This document shows, piece by piece, positions 34,563-43,559 of a stretch of 55,703 nt of DNA. Every line of letters begins with the position of its first letter. Positions within the stretch are counted from its first letter, which is position 1. The notes beneath the pieces are model-generated. The model did not search any database. It had not been told where the DNA came from and saw only the letters and a program-made list of their open reading frames with translations. Source of the stretch: LSUCC0057 sp048549915. GTDB taxonomy: Bacteria; Pseudomonadota; Gammaproteobacteria; Pseudomonadales; Porticoccaceae. Where the stretch lies: positions 1 to 55,703 of the forward strand of contig JBLYYE010000007.1 of the NCBI GenBank assembly GCA_048549915.1. The letters are read 5' to 3'. Position numbers and translations under genes: made by a program.

Positions 34563-34579
34563 TTGGCACGATAATTGAT
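34563..34579 (+). promoter_or_regulatory. Sigma-54 (-24/-12) promoter of the pdo-sqr operon
   Basis: TTGGCACGATAATTGAT matches the consensus TTGGCACG-N4-TTGCW except for A in place of the -12 C. GG is at 34565-34566. The start codon of pdo is 32 bases downstream. Confidence 0.8.
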
Positions 34580-34610
34580 TGTATAAGTGTATACAAAGGA
34601 GATATTGATT

Positions 34611-35504
34611 ATGCAAACCACAATTCAACCAGAGGTTTTTCCCTTTTTCGAAGAAAATTCCAATACCTTTTCTTACATCGTAAAAGATCCAAACTCTAAT
34701 GACTGTGCGATTGTTGACTCGGTCTTAGACTTTGACTACGCATCCGGAGCTATCGGCTACGAGAGTGCCGATGAGATCATCCAGTGTGTTCAAAAAAGAA
34801 ACCTGAACGTGCTTTATCTCATAGAGACGCATGTTCACGCTGACCACCTTTCTGCTGCGCCCTATATTCAAAGTATCGTGGGTGGAAAAATTGCCATCAG
34901 CAAACACATTGATACGGTGCAAAAAACCTTTGGCAAGGTTTTTAACGAAGGCACTGAGTTTAAGCGCGACGGGACCCAATTCGACGTTTTGTTCGACGAT
35001 GGTGAAACCTACCAAATTGGCTCAGTAGAAGGAGTCGCCATTCATACTCCTGGCCACACACCTGCCTGCATGGTTCATCTAATCGGTGATGCTTGTTTTG
35101 TTGGTGACACCATTTTTATGCCAGACGGCGGTACCGCGCGAGCAGACTTCCCTGGCGGAGATGCGCGCACGTTATACCAATCTATCAAGAAAATTTTGTC
35201 GATGCCTGAAGAGACCCGTCTCTTTATGTGCCATGACTATCAACCAAACGGGCGCGAGCTGGAATACCAAACCACCGTGGCACAACAGAAAGCCAGCAAT
35301 ATTCATGTGCACGACGGTATATCTGAGAATGATTTCGTCGCCATGCGAGAAGCCCGCGATGCAACACTGGGCATGCCAAAGCTGATCTACCCATCACTGC
35401 AAACCAACATGCGTGCAGGGCATTTCCCCGAAGCAGACACCAATGAGACAGTCTATCTTAAGGTGCCAATTTCAGGGTTAAAACAGCCATTGACGACTCA
35501 TTAG
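34611..35504 (+). CDS. pdo: Persulfide dioxygenase (ETHE1-type)
   Basis: This is a 297-residue metallo-beta-lactamase-fold dioxygenase that oxidises glutathione persulfide to sulfite. Iron ligands are in THVHADHLS, the later His in HTPGHTPACM, Asp in FVGDTIFMPD and His in MCHDYQPNG. The ATG at 34611 follows AAAGGAGATATTGATT; the longer frame to 34587 lacks a site. It is first in the sigma-54-controlled operon, 43 bases before sqr. Together with SQR it completes the sulfide-to-sulfite route. Confidence 0.93.
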   Translation: MQTTIQPEVFPFFEENSNTFSYIVKDPNSNDCAIVDSVLDFDYASGAIGYESADEIIQCVQKRNLNVLYLIETHVHADHLSAAPYIQSIVGGKIAISKHIDTVQKTFGKVFNEGTEFKRDGTQFDVLFDDGETYQIGSVEGVAIHTPGHTPACMVHLIGDACFVGDTIFMPDGGTARADFPGGDARTLYQSIKKILSMPEETRLFMCHDYQPNGRELEYQTTVAQQKASNIHVHDGISENDFVAMREARDATLGMPKLIYPSLQTNMRAGHFPEADTNETVYLKVPISGLKQPLTTH

Positions 35505-35547
35505 AAAAAACTATAACAACTGTTGTGATTACTACCGAGGGAAAACT

Positions 35548-37116
35548 ATGAAAATTACCAAGCTAAACAACCAGGTGACGGTGTCAGATCAAATAACCTG
35601 CGCGGATATTGCAGAGCTCAAGGCTGCCGGTGTTGAAGTGATTGTCTGCAACCGCCCGGATGGCGAGGCTGACGATCAGCCAACCATGCAAGAGATAAGC
35701 GCAGCGGCCTCGAGTGAGGGAATTGAGTTCCATGAAATACCATTCAAGCCGAGCAAATTCAGTGCTGAGGACCAGCAACGCCTCTTAGCGGTATTAAAAA
35801 CCAACAAAAAGACGCATGCCTATTGTCGAACAGGGAATAGATCTCAGCAGCTTTTCCAAGCAGTAACTGAAACCACTCAAGCGAACAAAGATACCTCTAT
35901 AGACGGCACCAAATACGACGTGGTTATCATTGGCGCCGGATCTGGCGGTGTTGCGACGGCGGCGAGCCTGCGACAAAGAAACAAGCAGTTGCGGATCGCG
36001 CTTATAGACCCATCCGATGTTCACTACTACCAACCGGGTTGGACTTTGGTTGGCGGCGGCGTATTTGATGCGCAATCAACCAGAAGAAAAACCCAAGATA
36101 TTATTCCGGCGGGTTGTGACTGGATTGCTAAGGCCGTAAATCAATTTTTTCCAGATGACAATAAAGTAGAGCTCAGCTGCGGTGCCAATGTTTTTTATAA
36201 GCACCTGGTTGTTGCCCCCGGTCTAAAACTAGACTGGTCGGCCATCGAAGGCTTGGAGGAAGCACTGGGTAAAAACGGTGTGACATCCAACTACCGCTAC
36301 GATCTAGCCCCATACACATGGGAACTGGCGCAAAATATGAGCTCAGGTAAGGCTGTGTTTACTCAACCGCCGATGCCGATCAAATGTGCGGGAGCACCGC
36401 AAAAAGCGATGTACCTCTCTGCCTCTGAATGGTTCAAAAAAGGCAAAATTAACGATATTGATATCGATTTTTACAACGCAGGTGGGGTTTTATTTGGTGT
36501 GCAGGAGTATGTGCCCGCCTTGATGGAGTACGTTGAAAAGTACGCTATCAATCTGCGCTTCTCTAAAACTCTGGTTAAGGTAGACGGAGAAAACCAGAAA
36601 GCCTGGTTCAAGGACAGCGACGGCAATCTTGAAGAAACCAGCTTCGACTTCTTGCATGTTTGCCCCCCACAAACGGCGCCTGATTTTATCCGCAACTCGC
36701 AGCTAGCCGATGAAGCAGGCTGGTTAGATGTAGACCCTGGCACCTTGCAAAGTAAGCATTTTATCAACATCTGGGGGGTCGGCGATGTCATGAACACAAC
36801 CAACGCTAAAACTATGGCGGCGGCACGCAAACAAGCGCCGGTGGTTGCCCACAATATCGCCACTGTATTGGCTGAAAAAGCCAACTTGGCAGCTTACGAC
36901 GGCTATGGATCCTGCCCACTCACGGTTGCGCACGGCAAAATCGTCTTGGCTGAGTTTACCTACGGGGGCAAAGTGGCGCCCTCATTCCCGACATGGTTTA
37001 ACGACGGCACCAAGGCAACCTACTTCGGTTGGTTTTTGAAAGCGAAGATGCTGCCGCCAATTTATTGGCACGGCATGCTCAAAGGCCGTGAATGGCTTGC
37101 TTCACCGGTTTATTAA
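35548..37116 (+). CDS. sqr: DUF442 sulfurtransferase-like domain fused to sulfide:quinone oxidoreductase
   Basis: This is a 522-residue fusion. Residues 1-110 are a DUF442 (beta-lactamase hydrolase-like phosphatase) domain with the loop YCRTGNRS, whose Cys could carry persulfide. Residues 125-522 are a flavoprotein disulfide reductase-type SQR: VVIIGAGSGGVATAASL, HYYQPGWTLVGGG, a Cys in IKCAGAPQKAMYL and a Cys in LHVCPPQTAPDF. The two latter cysteines match the redox pair of SQR. It oxidises sulfide and gives electrons to quinone at the inner membrane. GAGGG precedes the ATG. Confidence 0.93.
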   Translation: MKITKLNNQVTVSDQITCADIAELKAAGVEVIVCNRPDGEADDQPTMQEISAAASSEGIEFHEIPFKPSKFSAEDQQRLLAVLKTNKKTHAYCRTGNRSQQLFQAVTETTQANKDTSIDGTKYDVVIIGAGSGGVATAASLRQRNKQLRIALIDPSDVHYYQPGWTLVGGGVFDAQSTRRKTQDIIPAGCDWIAKAVNQFFPDDNKVELSCGANVFYKHLVVAPGLKLDWSAIEGLEEALGKNGVTSNYRYDLAPYTWELAQNMSSGKAVFTQPPMPIKCAGAPQKAMYLSASEWFKKGKINDIDIDFYNAGGVLFGVQEYVPALMEYVEKYAINLRFSKTLVKVDGENQKAWFKDSDGNLEETSFDFLHVCPPQTAPDFIRNSQLADEAGWLDVDPGTLQSKHFINIWGVGDVMNTTNAKTMAAARKQAPVVAHNIATVLAEKANLAAYDGYGSCPLTVAHGKIVLAEFTYGGKVAPSFPTWFNDGTKATYFGWFLKAKMLPPIYWHGMLKGREWLASPVY

Positions 37117-37129
37117 GTTGCCCGCAAAA

Positions 37130-38836
37130 ATGAAAAACATATCGCAATGGTTTCCGGTACTGGGTCAAATCGCAAATTACTCGAAAGACAAATGGGTTAG
37201 CGATGTTATCGCGGCTGTGGTTGTCACAGTGATGTTGATACCGCAGTCATTGGCATATGCAATCCTCGCTGGGTTGCCGCCACACTATGGTCTCTATGCC
37301 AGCATCATCCCCATAGTGATTTATTCGATATTGGGCTCAAGTACCTCACTGGCCGTAGGGCCAGTGGCCATTGCATCCATAATGACAGCCTCCGCACTCT
37401 CCTCTGTAGTGAGTGCGGACTTAATCTCCTATGTTGACGGCGCTATTACACTGGCCTTCCTTTCAGGGGCGATGCTGTTTTTATTGGGCGTTTTTAGGTT
37501 TGGTTTTGTCGCCAATTTTCTCTCCCACTCGGTGATCTCCGGCTTTATCACTGCTTCTGGGCTAATCATTGCTCTCGGTCAGTTGAAGCATCTGATGGGC
37601 GTCTCTGTATCCGGCCACACTTTCTTCGAGCTGGCCTCGCATCTAATCCAGTCGATTCCGAGCATTAACCCAACAACCATGGCCATTGGCGCTGCTTGCT
37701 TGCTGTTTTTGGTCGTTGCTCGTCAATATGCGGCCAGATGCTTAGCTCTACTTGGTTTGAATAAAAGCACGGCATCAACAGTGGCGAGAATGTCACCAAT
37801 CTTGGCGGTCTGTGTATCGACCGCCGTTGTCGCGATTGGGGCATTGGATCAACTCGGAGTCGCCATCGTCGGTGACATTCCAACCGGTATAGCCGATCCA
37901 AAGGTGCCCACCATTACCCGCGAAGCAGTTGAGGCCTTACTGCTGCCAGCGTTTTTTATTGCCATTATCGGGTACGTAGAATCCATCTCTGTGGGTCGAA
38001 CTTTAGGGGCAAAGAAAGGTGAGAAAATCGACTCAAATCAAGAATTAATTGCCTTGGGCGGCGCTAACCTAGCCTCCGCCGCAGCGGGTGCATTCCCGGT
38101 TACCGGTGGGTTTTCGCGCTCTGTGGTAAATTTTGATGCTGGAGCAAAAACACAGCTAGCCGGCATCTATACCGCGGTTGGTATCGCCATAGCATCCATG
38201 TTTCTCACCCCGTACTTGTACTACTTGCCGATCGCAATGTTGAGCGCAACGATTGTTGTAGCCGTACTCGCGCTGGTCGACCTATCCATACTCAAACAGG
38301 CTTGGCGCTTTTCTAAAAGTGACTTCACTGCGGTCTTTTTAACTATCGCCATCACGCTCAGTGCCGGTGTAGAAGCTGGGGTTGCAAGTGGCATCATCGC
38401 CTCCGTTCTATTGCATCTCTACCATACTTCAAGGCCCCATATTGCTGAGATAGGTTTAGTCCCTGGGACTGAACACTTCCGCAATGTGAAGCATTACAAC
38501 GTTGAAGTCGCCACCCAATCCGTCTCGCTGCGCATTGATGAGAGCTTACTTTTTTCCAACGCCAATTACCTTGAAGAGTTCATAGGTGAGGTGGTGAGAG
38601 AACGCCCTGGCTTGAAGAGTGTAATACTGCATTGCGGTGCAGTTAATACGATTGATTTAACGGCTATGGAAATGCTTGAGAAGCTCAATAGAGATTTACT
38701 CCAGCAGGGCATCAAGCTTCACTTAAGTGAAGTGAAGATCCCGGTCAAATCGCTATTAGAGAAAGCCCATTTTTTACCTGAGCTGGGCGGACAACTCTAC
38801 ATGAGCCATCTACAAGCTTTTCAGGACAACTGTTAA
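37130..38836 (+). CDS. SulP-family anion transporter with STAS domain
   Basis: This is a 568-residue inner-membrane protein. About a dozen hydrophobic segments follow the SulP opening VTVMLIPQSLAYAILAGLPPHYGLYAS; the last ~110 residues are a STAS domain (LRIDESLLFSNANYLEEF...VILHCGAVNTIDLTAMEML). The ATG at 37130 is 13 bases after sqr; a GTG at 37088 would overlap sqr. In a sulfide-oxidation operon the likely cargo is sulfate, sulfite or thiosulfate, perhaps export of the end product; direction is inferred only. Confidence 0.9.
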   Translation: MKNISQWFPVLGQIANYSKDKWVSDVIAAVVVTVMLIPQSLAYAILAGLPPHYGLYASIIPIVIYSILGSSTSLAVGPVAIASIMTASALSSVVSADLISYVDGAITLAFLSGAMLFLLGVFRFGFVANFLSHSVISGFITASGLIIALGQLKHLMGVSVSGHTFFELASHLIQSIPSINPTTMAIGAACLLFLVVARQYAARCLALLGLNKSTASTVARMSPILAVCVSTAVVAIGALDQLGVAIVGDIPTGIADPKVPTITREAVEALLLPAFFIAIIGYVESISVGRTLGAKKGEKIDSNQELIALGGANLASAAAGAFPVTGGFSRSVVNFDAGAKTQLAGIYTAVGIAIASMFLTPYLYYLPIAMLSATIVVAVLALVDLSILKQAWRFSKSDFTAVFLTIAITLSAGVEAGVASGIIASVLLHLYHTSRPHIAEIGLVPGTEHFRNVKHYNVEVATQSVSLRIDESLLFSNANYLEEFIGEVVRERPGLKSVILHCGAVNTIDLTAMEMLEKLNRDLLQQGIKLHLSEVKIPVKSLLEKAHFLPELGGQLYMSHLQAFQDNC

Positions 38837-38861
38837 TAATGTAACCCATTGAGTAGATTTT

Positions 38862-40217
38862 ATGGACTTTGATCCCTTATTACTTTCAAGAATTCAATTC
38901 GCACTCAATATTAGTTTTCATATTTTATTTCCAACGATCACGATTGGACTCTGCTGGCTTCTTCTTTTCTTCAGAATCAGGTTTACCCAGACCCGCGATA
39001 TAGAGTGGGAGTACGCCTATTACTTCTGGGTGAAAATATTTGCTCTTACCTTTGCGCTAGGCGTTGTCTCTGGGATCACCATGAGCTTTCAGTTCGGCAC
39101 CAACTGGCCTGGATTTATGGAGAAAGCTGGAAATATAGCCGGCCCTATGCTCGGTTATGAGGTGCTCACTGCATTTTTTCTGGAAGCGTCGTTCTTATCC
39201 ATCATGTTATTCGGAAAAAATAGAGTCTCCAATAAAGTTCACTTGCTCTCTACTTTGGTTGTTACCGTTGGTACCAGCATGTCAGCGTTTTGGATATTGA
39301 GCCTTAACTCTTGGATGCAGACACCTGATGGCTATACGGTGATTGATGGGGTCATCCATATCGAGAATTGGATGGAAATTATCTTTAACCCATCTTTTCC
39401 ATACCGGTTCGCACATATGTTAACGGCTAGCTTGCTTACTGCGTCTTTTTTAGTTGCAGGGGTCAGCGCATGGCGAGCAAGAAAAAAAGTCGATGGACCA
39501 GCCACTTGGAAAGTTATACGAACGGGGGTCTTTTTAGCTGCCATTCTTGCCCCAGTACAAATACTTATTGGTGACTTCCATGGCTTAAACTCGCTAGAAC
39601 ACCAGCCAGCTAAAGTTGCTGCGATAGAGGGTGTGTGGCACACCCAGCGTGGTGCACCATTAACTCTTTTTGGTATTCCTGATGAGCAACAGCAAACTAC
39701 ACAGTACGCGATAAAGATTCCTAAATTGGCCAGTTTGATTCTTACCCATGAGCTGGAAGGTGAGATTCAAGGGCTAAGCGATTTCGAGGGAAAGCATCCG
39801 CCAGTAACCCCTGTTTTCTGGGCCTTCAGAGTTATGGTCGTGGTTGGCCTCCTCATGTTGCTAGTTGCGTGGTTCTGCTCCTATAAACTTTTTAAATATA
39901 AAACTTTGAAAGGCTTTCCTCTCCGTATACTTTCGTGGATGACCTTCTCAGGCTGGGTGGCAGTTTTAGCGGGTTGGTATGTGACTGAGATCGGTCGACA
40001 GCCATGGGTTGTCACAGGTATTTTGAGGACATCTGATGTTGTTGCCGATCATTCTGGCGGGACGGTACTAACGACATTGGTAGCCTACAGTATTCTTTAT
40101 ACAGGTCTGCTTGTGTCATATGTTCTAACGCTCAGGTATATGTCCACTAAAAAAGCTCGGTCACTAATGGCAATGCAAGAAAGACAAAAAATTGATCAAT
40201 TTAACGGAGCCGGATAA
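38862..40217 (+). CDS. cioA: Cytochrome bd-type ubiquinol oxidase subunit I (CioA-like)
   Basis: This is a 451-residue multi-spanning protein with the N-terminal His of NISFHILFPTITIG, the quinol-site motif EIGRQPWVVTGILRTSD and a short Q-loop, typical of the cyanide-insensitive CIO group rather than E. coli CydA. It oxidises quinol and reduces oxygen at the inner membrane. Its TAA overlaps the cioB start. bd oxidases resist sulfide, so placement after SQR, which feeds electrons to quinone, makes physiological sense. Codons are AT-richer than in flanking catabolic genes. Confidence 0.94.
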   Translation: MDFDPLLLSRIQFALNISFHILFPTITIGLCWLLLFFRIRFTQTRDIEWEYAYYFWVKIFALTFALGVVSGITMSFQFGTNWPGFMEKAGNIAGPMLGYEVLTAFFLEASFLSIMLFGKNRVSNKVHLLSTLVVTVGTSMSAFWILSLNSWMQTPDGYTVIDGVIHIENWMEIIFNPSFPYRFAHMLTASLLTASFLVAGVSAWRARKKVDGPATWKVIRTGVFLAAILAPVQILIGDFHGLNSLEHQPAKVAAIEGVWHTQRGAPLTLFGIPDEQQQTTQYAIKIPKLASLILTHELEGEIQGLSDFEGKHPPVTPVFWAFRVMVVVGLLMLLVAWFCSYKLFKYKTLKGFPLRILSWMTFSGWVAVLAGWYVTEIGRQPWVVTGILRTSDVVADHSGGTVLTTLVAYSILYTGLLVSYVLTLRYMSTKKARSLMAMQERQKIDQFNGAG

Positions 40218-41209
40218 TGGATTGGCTACCTATATTTTTTGTCTCAGTAATGGGCTTTGCATTATTGATGTATACGATCTTAGACGGATACGATCTCGGC
40301 ATAGGAATGCTCCTAGCTCTAGCCACAGATAGTGAAAAGGACGTCATGATTGCCACTATCGGTCCTTTTTGGGATGCTAATGAGACTTGGATAGTTCTTG
40401 GCATTGGAGTTCTATTAATGGCTTTTCCAATGGCTCACGGCTTAGTACTCACTTCTTTATACATGCCGGTTGCTGTCATGCTAATCGCTTTAACTCTCAG
40501 AGGCGTTGCTTTTGAATTCCGAGTAAAGACAAAAACAGAATTTAAAGCGACGTGGAATTGGTTGTTTTTTATTGGTTCCATTACTGCCTCAATGGCGCAA
40601 GGATGGATGTTGGGAAGCTATGTGATGGGGCTTAGGGATACACCCCTGAGCTTAGTATTTTCAATCGCGATTTCTCTAATGCTTCCCTGTCTGTACATCA
40701 TGCATGGAGTGGCATGGCTATTGGTCAAAACTGATGGTGACCTTTACTCTAAAGCAGCCAAATGGGGCAGATTATTCATTGTGCCTCTTGGCCTAGGACT
40801 ATTTTTGATCTCAATTGCCACGCCCATCGCCAGTACAGAGATTGCTGATAAATGGTTTAGTCTACCTGAAGCAATCGGGTTGCTCCCCATACCCATAACC
40901 GTAGCCATTGCGTATTTAGTTGCCCTGTGGGCCCTGCACAGCCCCAAGATTCTGGCTGCAGACTATGGGTGGATTGTCTTTGTAGCGCTGATTGTAATCT
41001 GCGTTATGTGCACACTTGGTTTGGGCTATAGCATTTTTCCAGATGTCGTGATCGGAAAGCTGACCATTTGGGACGCGGCAGCATCAAGGGACTCGCTAAA
41101 GTTCGCTTTTGTCGGGACTGTTATCGCCGTACCATGCATCTTTATCTATACGGTATTTATCTACCGCGTGTTCGCGGGAAAGATCAAAACACTTTCCTAC
41201 GAATCGTAA
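40217..41209 (+). CDS. cioB: Cytochrome bd-type ubiquinol oxidase subunit II (CioB-like)
   Basis: This 330-residue membrane protein begins WLPIFFVSVMGFALL and contains ILDGYDLGIGMLL and PFWDANETWIVLGIG, both standard in CydB/CioB. The ATG overlaps the last base of the cioA stop (TAATG), so the two subunits are coupled. No cydX-like small ORF is evident between it and the next gene. Confidence 0.94.
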   Translation: MDWLPIFFVSVMGFALLMYTILDGYDLGIGMLLALATDSEKDVMIATIGPFWDANETWIVLGIGVLLMAFPMAHGLVLTSLYMPVAVMLIALTLRGVAFEFRVKTKTEFKATWNWLFFIGSITASMAQGWMLGSYVMGLRDTPLSLVFSIAISLMLPCLYIMHGVAWLLVKTDGDLYSKAAKWGRLFIVPLGLGLFLISIATPIASTEIADKWFSLPEAIGLLPIPITVAIAYLVALWALHSPKILAADYGWIVFVALIVICVMCTLGLGYSIFPDVVIGKLTIWDAAASRDSLKFAFVGTVIAVPCIFIYTVFIYRVFAGKIKTLSYES

Positions 41210-41235
41210 AAACACTCCAAACTTGAGGGATTAAA

Positions 41236-41892
41236 ATGACTAGTTTACGTATCAATGATGTTATGCCAAATCTAGAACTTATCACTGATAAAGGCAATTT
41301 CAAATTTCATGATTTTATCGGTGATAGCTGGGCTATTCTCTTCAGCCACCCCAAAGACTTCACGCCCGTTTGCACCACAGAATTCGGCGCAGTAGCTCAG
41401 TTAACGGCTGAGTGGGAAAAGCGTAAAACCAAGGTTATTGGATTGTCGGTTGACGGTGTCGAAGAACACAAAGAGTGGAAATCCGATATTGAGGCCTTCT
41501 CAGGCGCCACAGCCACTTTTCCCATCATTGCTGATGAGAATTTAGCTGTCTCAAAAGCACTCGACATGCTGCCAGCAGAAGCTTATCTACCCGATGGTCG
41601 CACGGCGGCAGACTCAGCCAGTGTTAGAGTCGTTTTTATTATTAGTCCAGACAAAAAGCTACAGCTAGCAATGACCTACCCTATGTCAGTCGGTCGTAAT
41701 TTTGCAGAAGTTCTTCGCGCCCTAGATGCTCTACAAGCGACCTACCAAACGCCAATTGCAACTCCAGCAAACTGGCAGCACGGGCAAGACGTGATTGTCG
41801 CATTGTCTTTGAACGATGATGAAGCTAAAGCGAAATTCGGTGACATCGATGTAAAACTCCCATACTTGCGGACTACAAAGCAACCTTCATAA
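41236..41892 (+). CDS. 1-Cys peroxiredoxin (Prx6 type)
   Basis: This is a 218-residue thiol peroxidase. The peroxidatic Cys is in HPKDFTPVCTTE (about residue 46), and the long C-terminal dimerisation domain (ALDALQATYQTPIATPANW) marks the Prx6 group. No second conserved resolving Cys is seen. CTTGAGGG lies upstream. In this island it may protect against peroxide or persulfide by-products of sulfide oxidation. Confidence 0.93.
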   Translation: MTSLRINDVMPNLELITDKGNFKFHDFIGDSWAILFSHPKDFTPVCTTEFGAVAQLTAEWEKRKTKVIGLSVDGVEEHKEWKSDIEAFSGATATFPIIADENLAVSKALDMLPAEAYLPDGRTAADSASVRVVFIISPDKKLQLAMTYPMSVGRNFAEVLRALDALQATYQTPIATPANWQHGQDVIVALSLNDDEAKAKFGDIDVKLPYLRTTKQPS

Positions 41893-42009
41893 AAAATGTA
41901 CTTAGCCGCATCAATTTGATGAACACTGTCGGTTACGTAATTGGTGGATGGATTCTCTTTTTTAGAAATTTAAAATCACTCGCGTGCGGGTTCACTCTAC
42001 GGAGCTAAA

Positions 42010-42423
42010 ATGGAAAACACCTTGTGGCCACTAATGGGTGGCGTTCTGATTGGGTTATCGGCGATTTTATTAATGCTCTCTATTGGCAAGATTGCCGGTA
42101 TTAGTGGTATCGCTTGGGGAGCCTTTGCGCGCGAAACGGATCGAGATGACCGCTCTTGGCGTTGGCTATTTTTGCTGGGCATTGTGGCGGGTGCATTTTT
42201 ACTTCACTTCATTACCGGCAAGCCTGTGCCGGAAGTGGCCAACACCCCTGTCAGGGCGATTATAGCGGGTTTGATAGTGGGTATCGGCGTCAACCTTGGC
42301 AATGGCTGCACCAGTGGTCACGGTGTTTGTGGCATCAGTCGTCTCTCATCCCGTTCAATTGTTGCGACCCTCATTTTTATGGCAACAGCCATTGTCACAG
42401 TGGCAGTGAGTCAAAACCTATGA
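42010..42423 (+). CDS. YeeE/YedE-family sulfur transporter, first half
   Basis: This is a 137-residue membrane protein with about four hydrophobic segments and the family motif GNGCTSGHGVCGISRLS, whose cysteines relay thiosulfate in YeeE homologues. It is the first half of a split transporter. ACGGAGC precedes the ATG, and its stop overlaps the second half (ATGA). The 117-base gap before it shows no confident gene. Confidence 0.9.
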   Translation: MENTLWPLMGGVLIGLSAILLMLSIGKIAGISGIAWGAFARETDRDDRSWRWLFLLGIVAGAFLLHFITGKPVPEVANTPVRAIIAGLIVGIGVNLGNGCTSGHGVCGISRLSSRSIVATLIFMATAIVTVAVSQNL

Positions 42424-42830
42424 AACGTACTAGCGCTTTACTCTCAGGACTGTTGTTCGGACTGGGGCTCGCCGCCTCTGGTATGACCGACACGCGAAAA
42501 GTGATTGGCTTTCTGGATATATTCGGAAACTGGGACCCCGATCTAATTTTTGTGATGGGCTCTGCGGTTATTACAACGTTTATCGGTTTCAAGTTCGTCT
42601 TGAGCCATAGAGCAGAGCCGATGTTTGGATCAATGTTTTCAATTCCGACCCGCTCGGACATAGACTCCAGACTGGTTATCGGCGCTGCATTGTTCGGTAT
42701 CGGTTGGGGGCTATATGGTTACTGTCCGGGCCCTGCACTGGCCTCTATTATCTATCTATCACCCGTCACCATTGGATTTATTATTTTTATGATGATTGGC
42801 ATGAAATTAGGCAACCTATTTTCAAAATAG
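42420..42830 (+). CDS. YeeE/YedE-family sulfur transporter, second half
   Basis: This is a 136-residue membrane protein with segments LLSGLLFGLGLAASGM and GAALFGIGWGLYGYCPGPALASI; the Cys in GYCPGP corresponds to the second cysteine motif of full-length YeeE. It starts at the ATG at 42420 inside the stop of its partner. It completes the sulfur island; a hairpin terminator follows at 42894. Confidence 0.9.
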   Translation: MKRTSALLSGLLFGLGLAASGMTDTRKVIGFLDIFGNWDPDLIFVMGSAVITTFIGFKFVLSHRAEPMFGSMFSIPTRSDIDSRLVIGAALFGIGWGLYGYCPGPALASIIYLSPVTIGFIIFMMIGMKLGNLFSK

Positions 42831-42893
42831 TTAAGCTCACCACTCTATTGGTTTAGGGCTGTAGCAAAATTATCTCTACACCTGTAAAAACAA

Positions 42894-42918
42894 GAAAACC
42901 CCAGCTAGTGGGGTTTTC
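42894..42918 (+). terminator. Rho-independent terminator after the sulfur island
   Basis: GAAAACCCC and GGGGTTTTC form perfect 9-bp arms around AGCTAGT, with T4 inside the descending arm, 64 bases after the second YeeE gene. Confidence 0.75.
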
Positions 42919-43498
42919 AATGAGATCGTTTAGATCAGACTGTGCAGAACTGTTTAGAATGGAAAACAACAATTTACAGTTTTAAAAGCTGCTAGGTGGG
43001 TGGGTTGAAACCTACGTATCACAACAAAACCTTTCCTAGATAACCGTTCAAATAAATCATTTTAACGTTTTAAGTAACGTTAAACTACTGACCACATAAA
43101 AATTATGCTTTAAACGATACAACATCAACCCAGGAAAAGCTATGAAAGCAGGGTAATCAGGGCGCGCTGAGAGATCGAACAGTTGCAGACTGTAAGGACG
43201 CGAATGGTCTTATGTGCGGGGTTTTAGTTATGTGGTACTTAACAGGCGCATTAAACAAGAAAAAGAGCGAGGAGTGAATGCCCTAGTAATAAACCTTGAG
43301 AGGCTGTGGGTGAACAATAAAGTTGTTAACAAGACAATAAAGATGTTAACTAACGCCATTCGAGCTATCAATCGTGTTCATGGAAACATTATTGCGTGGC
43401 GCGCGTCTCAAATTGGGGCCATAGCAGTCATTACAAGAGGTTTTCGAAACCCTCGAAAGCAGACATAACCTTCCAAGGTCTAGAATTCCCCCCTTTAC
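42919..43498. other. Intergenic stretch without a convincing gene
   Basis: This AT-rich sequence lies between the sulfur-island terminator and the toxin-antitoxin promoter. It contains the inverted repeat at 43061-43084. An 84-codon open frame at 43214-43468 lacks a ribosome site and family resemblance, so I do not call it. No tRNA or attachment site is recognisable. Confidence 0.5.
43061..43084. repeat. 24-bp inverted repeat, TTTAACGTT arms
   Basis: TTTAACGTT and AACGTTAAA are perfect 9-bp arms around TTAAGT. It has no T-tract and no gene within 100 bases. Function unknown; a protein-binding or recombination site is possible. Confidence 0.6.
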
Positions 43499-43533
43499 TT
43501 GCCTTGATGCGAATTTGGTGCATAATTACACCA
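43499..43533 (+). promoter_or_regulatory. parDE promoter and autoregulatory operator
   Basis: A -35 TTGCCT (43499) and -10 CATAAT (43521) are separated by 16 bases. Arms TGGTG (43516-43520) and CACCA (43529-43533) straddle the -10, as expected of an operator bound by the antitoxin. Confidence 0.55.
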
Positions 43534-43559
43534 GTGGATTCTGTTTATGGAGGTATGTT

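Noticed and set aside
41893..42009. 29-codon frame between the peroxiredoxin and YeeE genes
   Set aside because: It is very short with no ribosome site, and its stop lies on the YeeE ribosome-binding region.
43214..43468. 84-codon open frame in the gap before parDE
   Set aside because: It has no ribosome-binding site, no family resemblance and a composition typical of chance AT-rich open frames.
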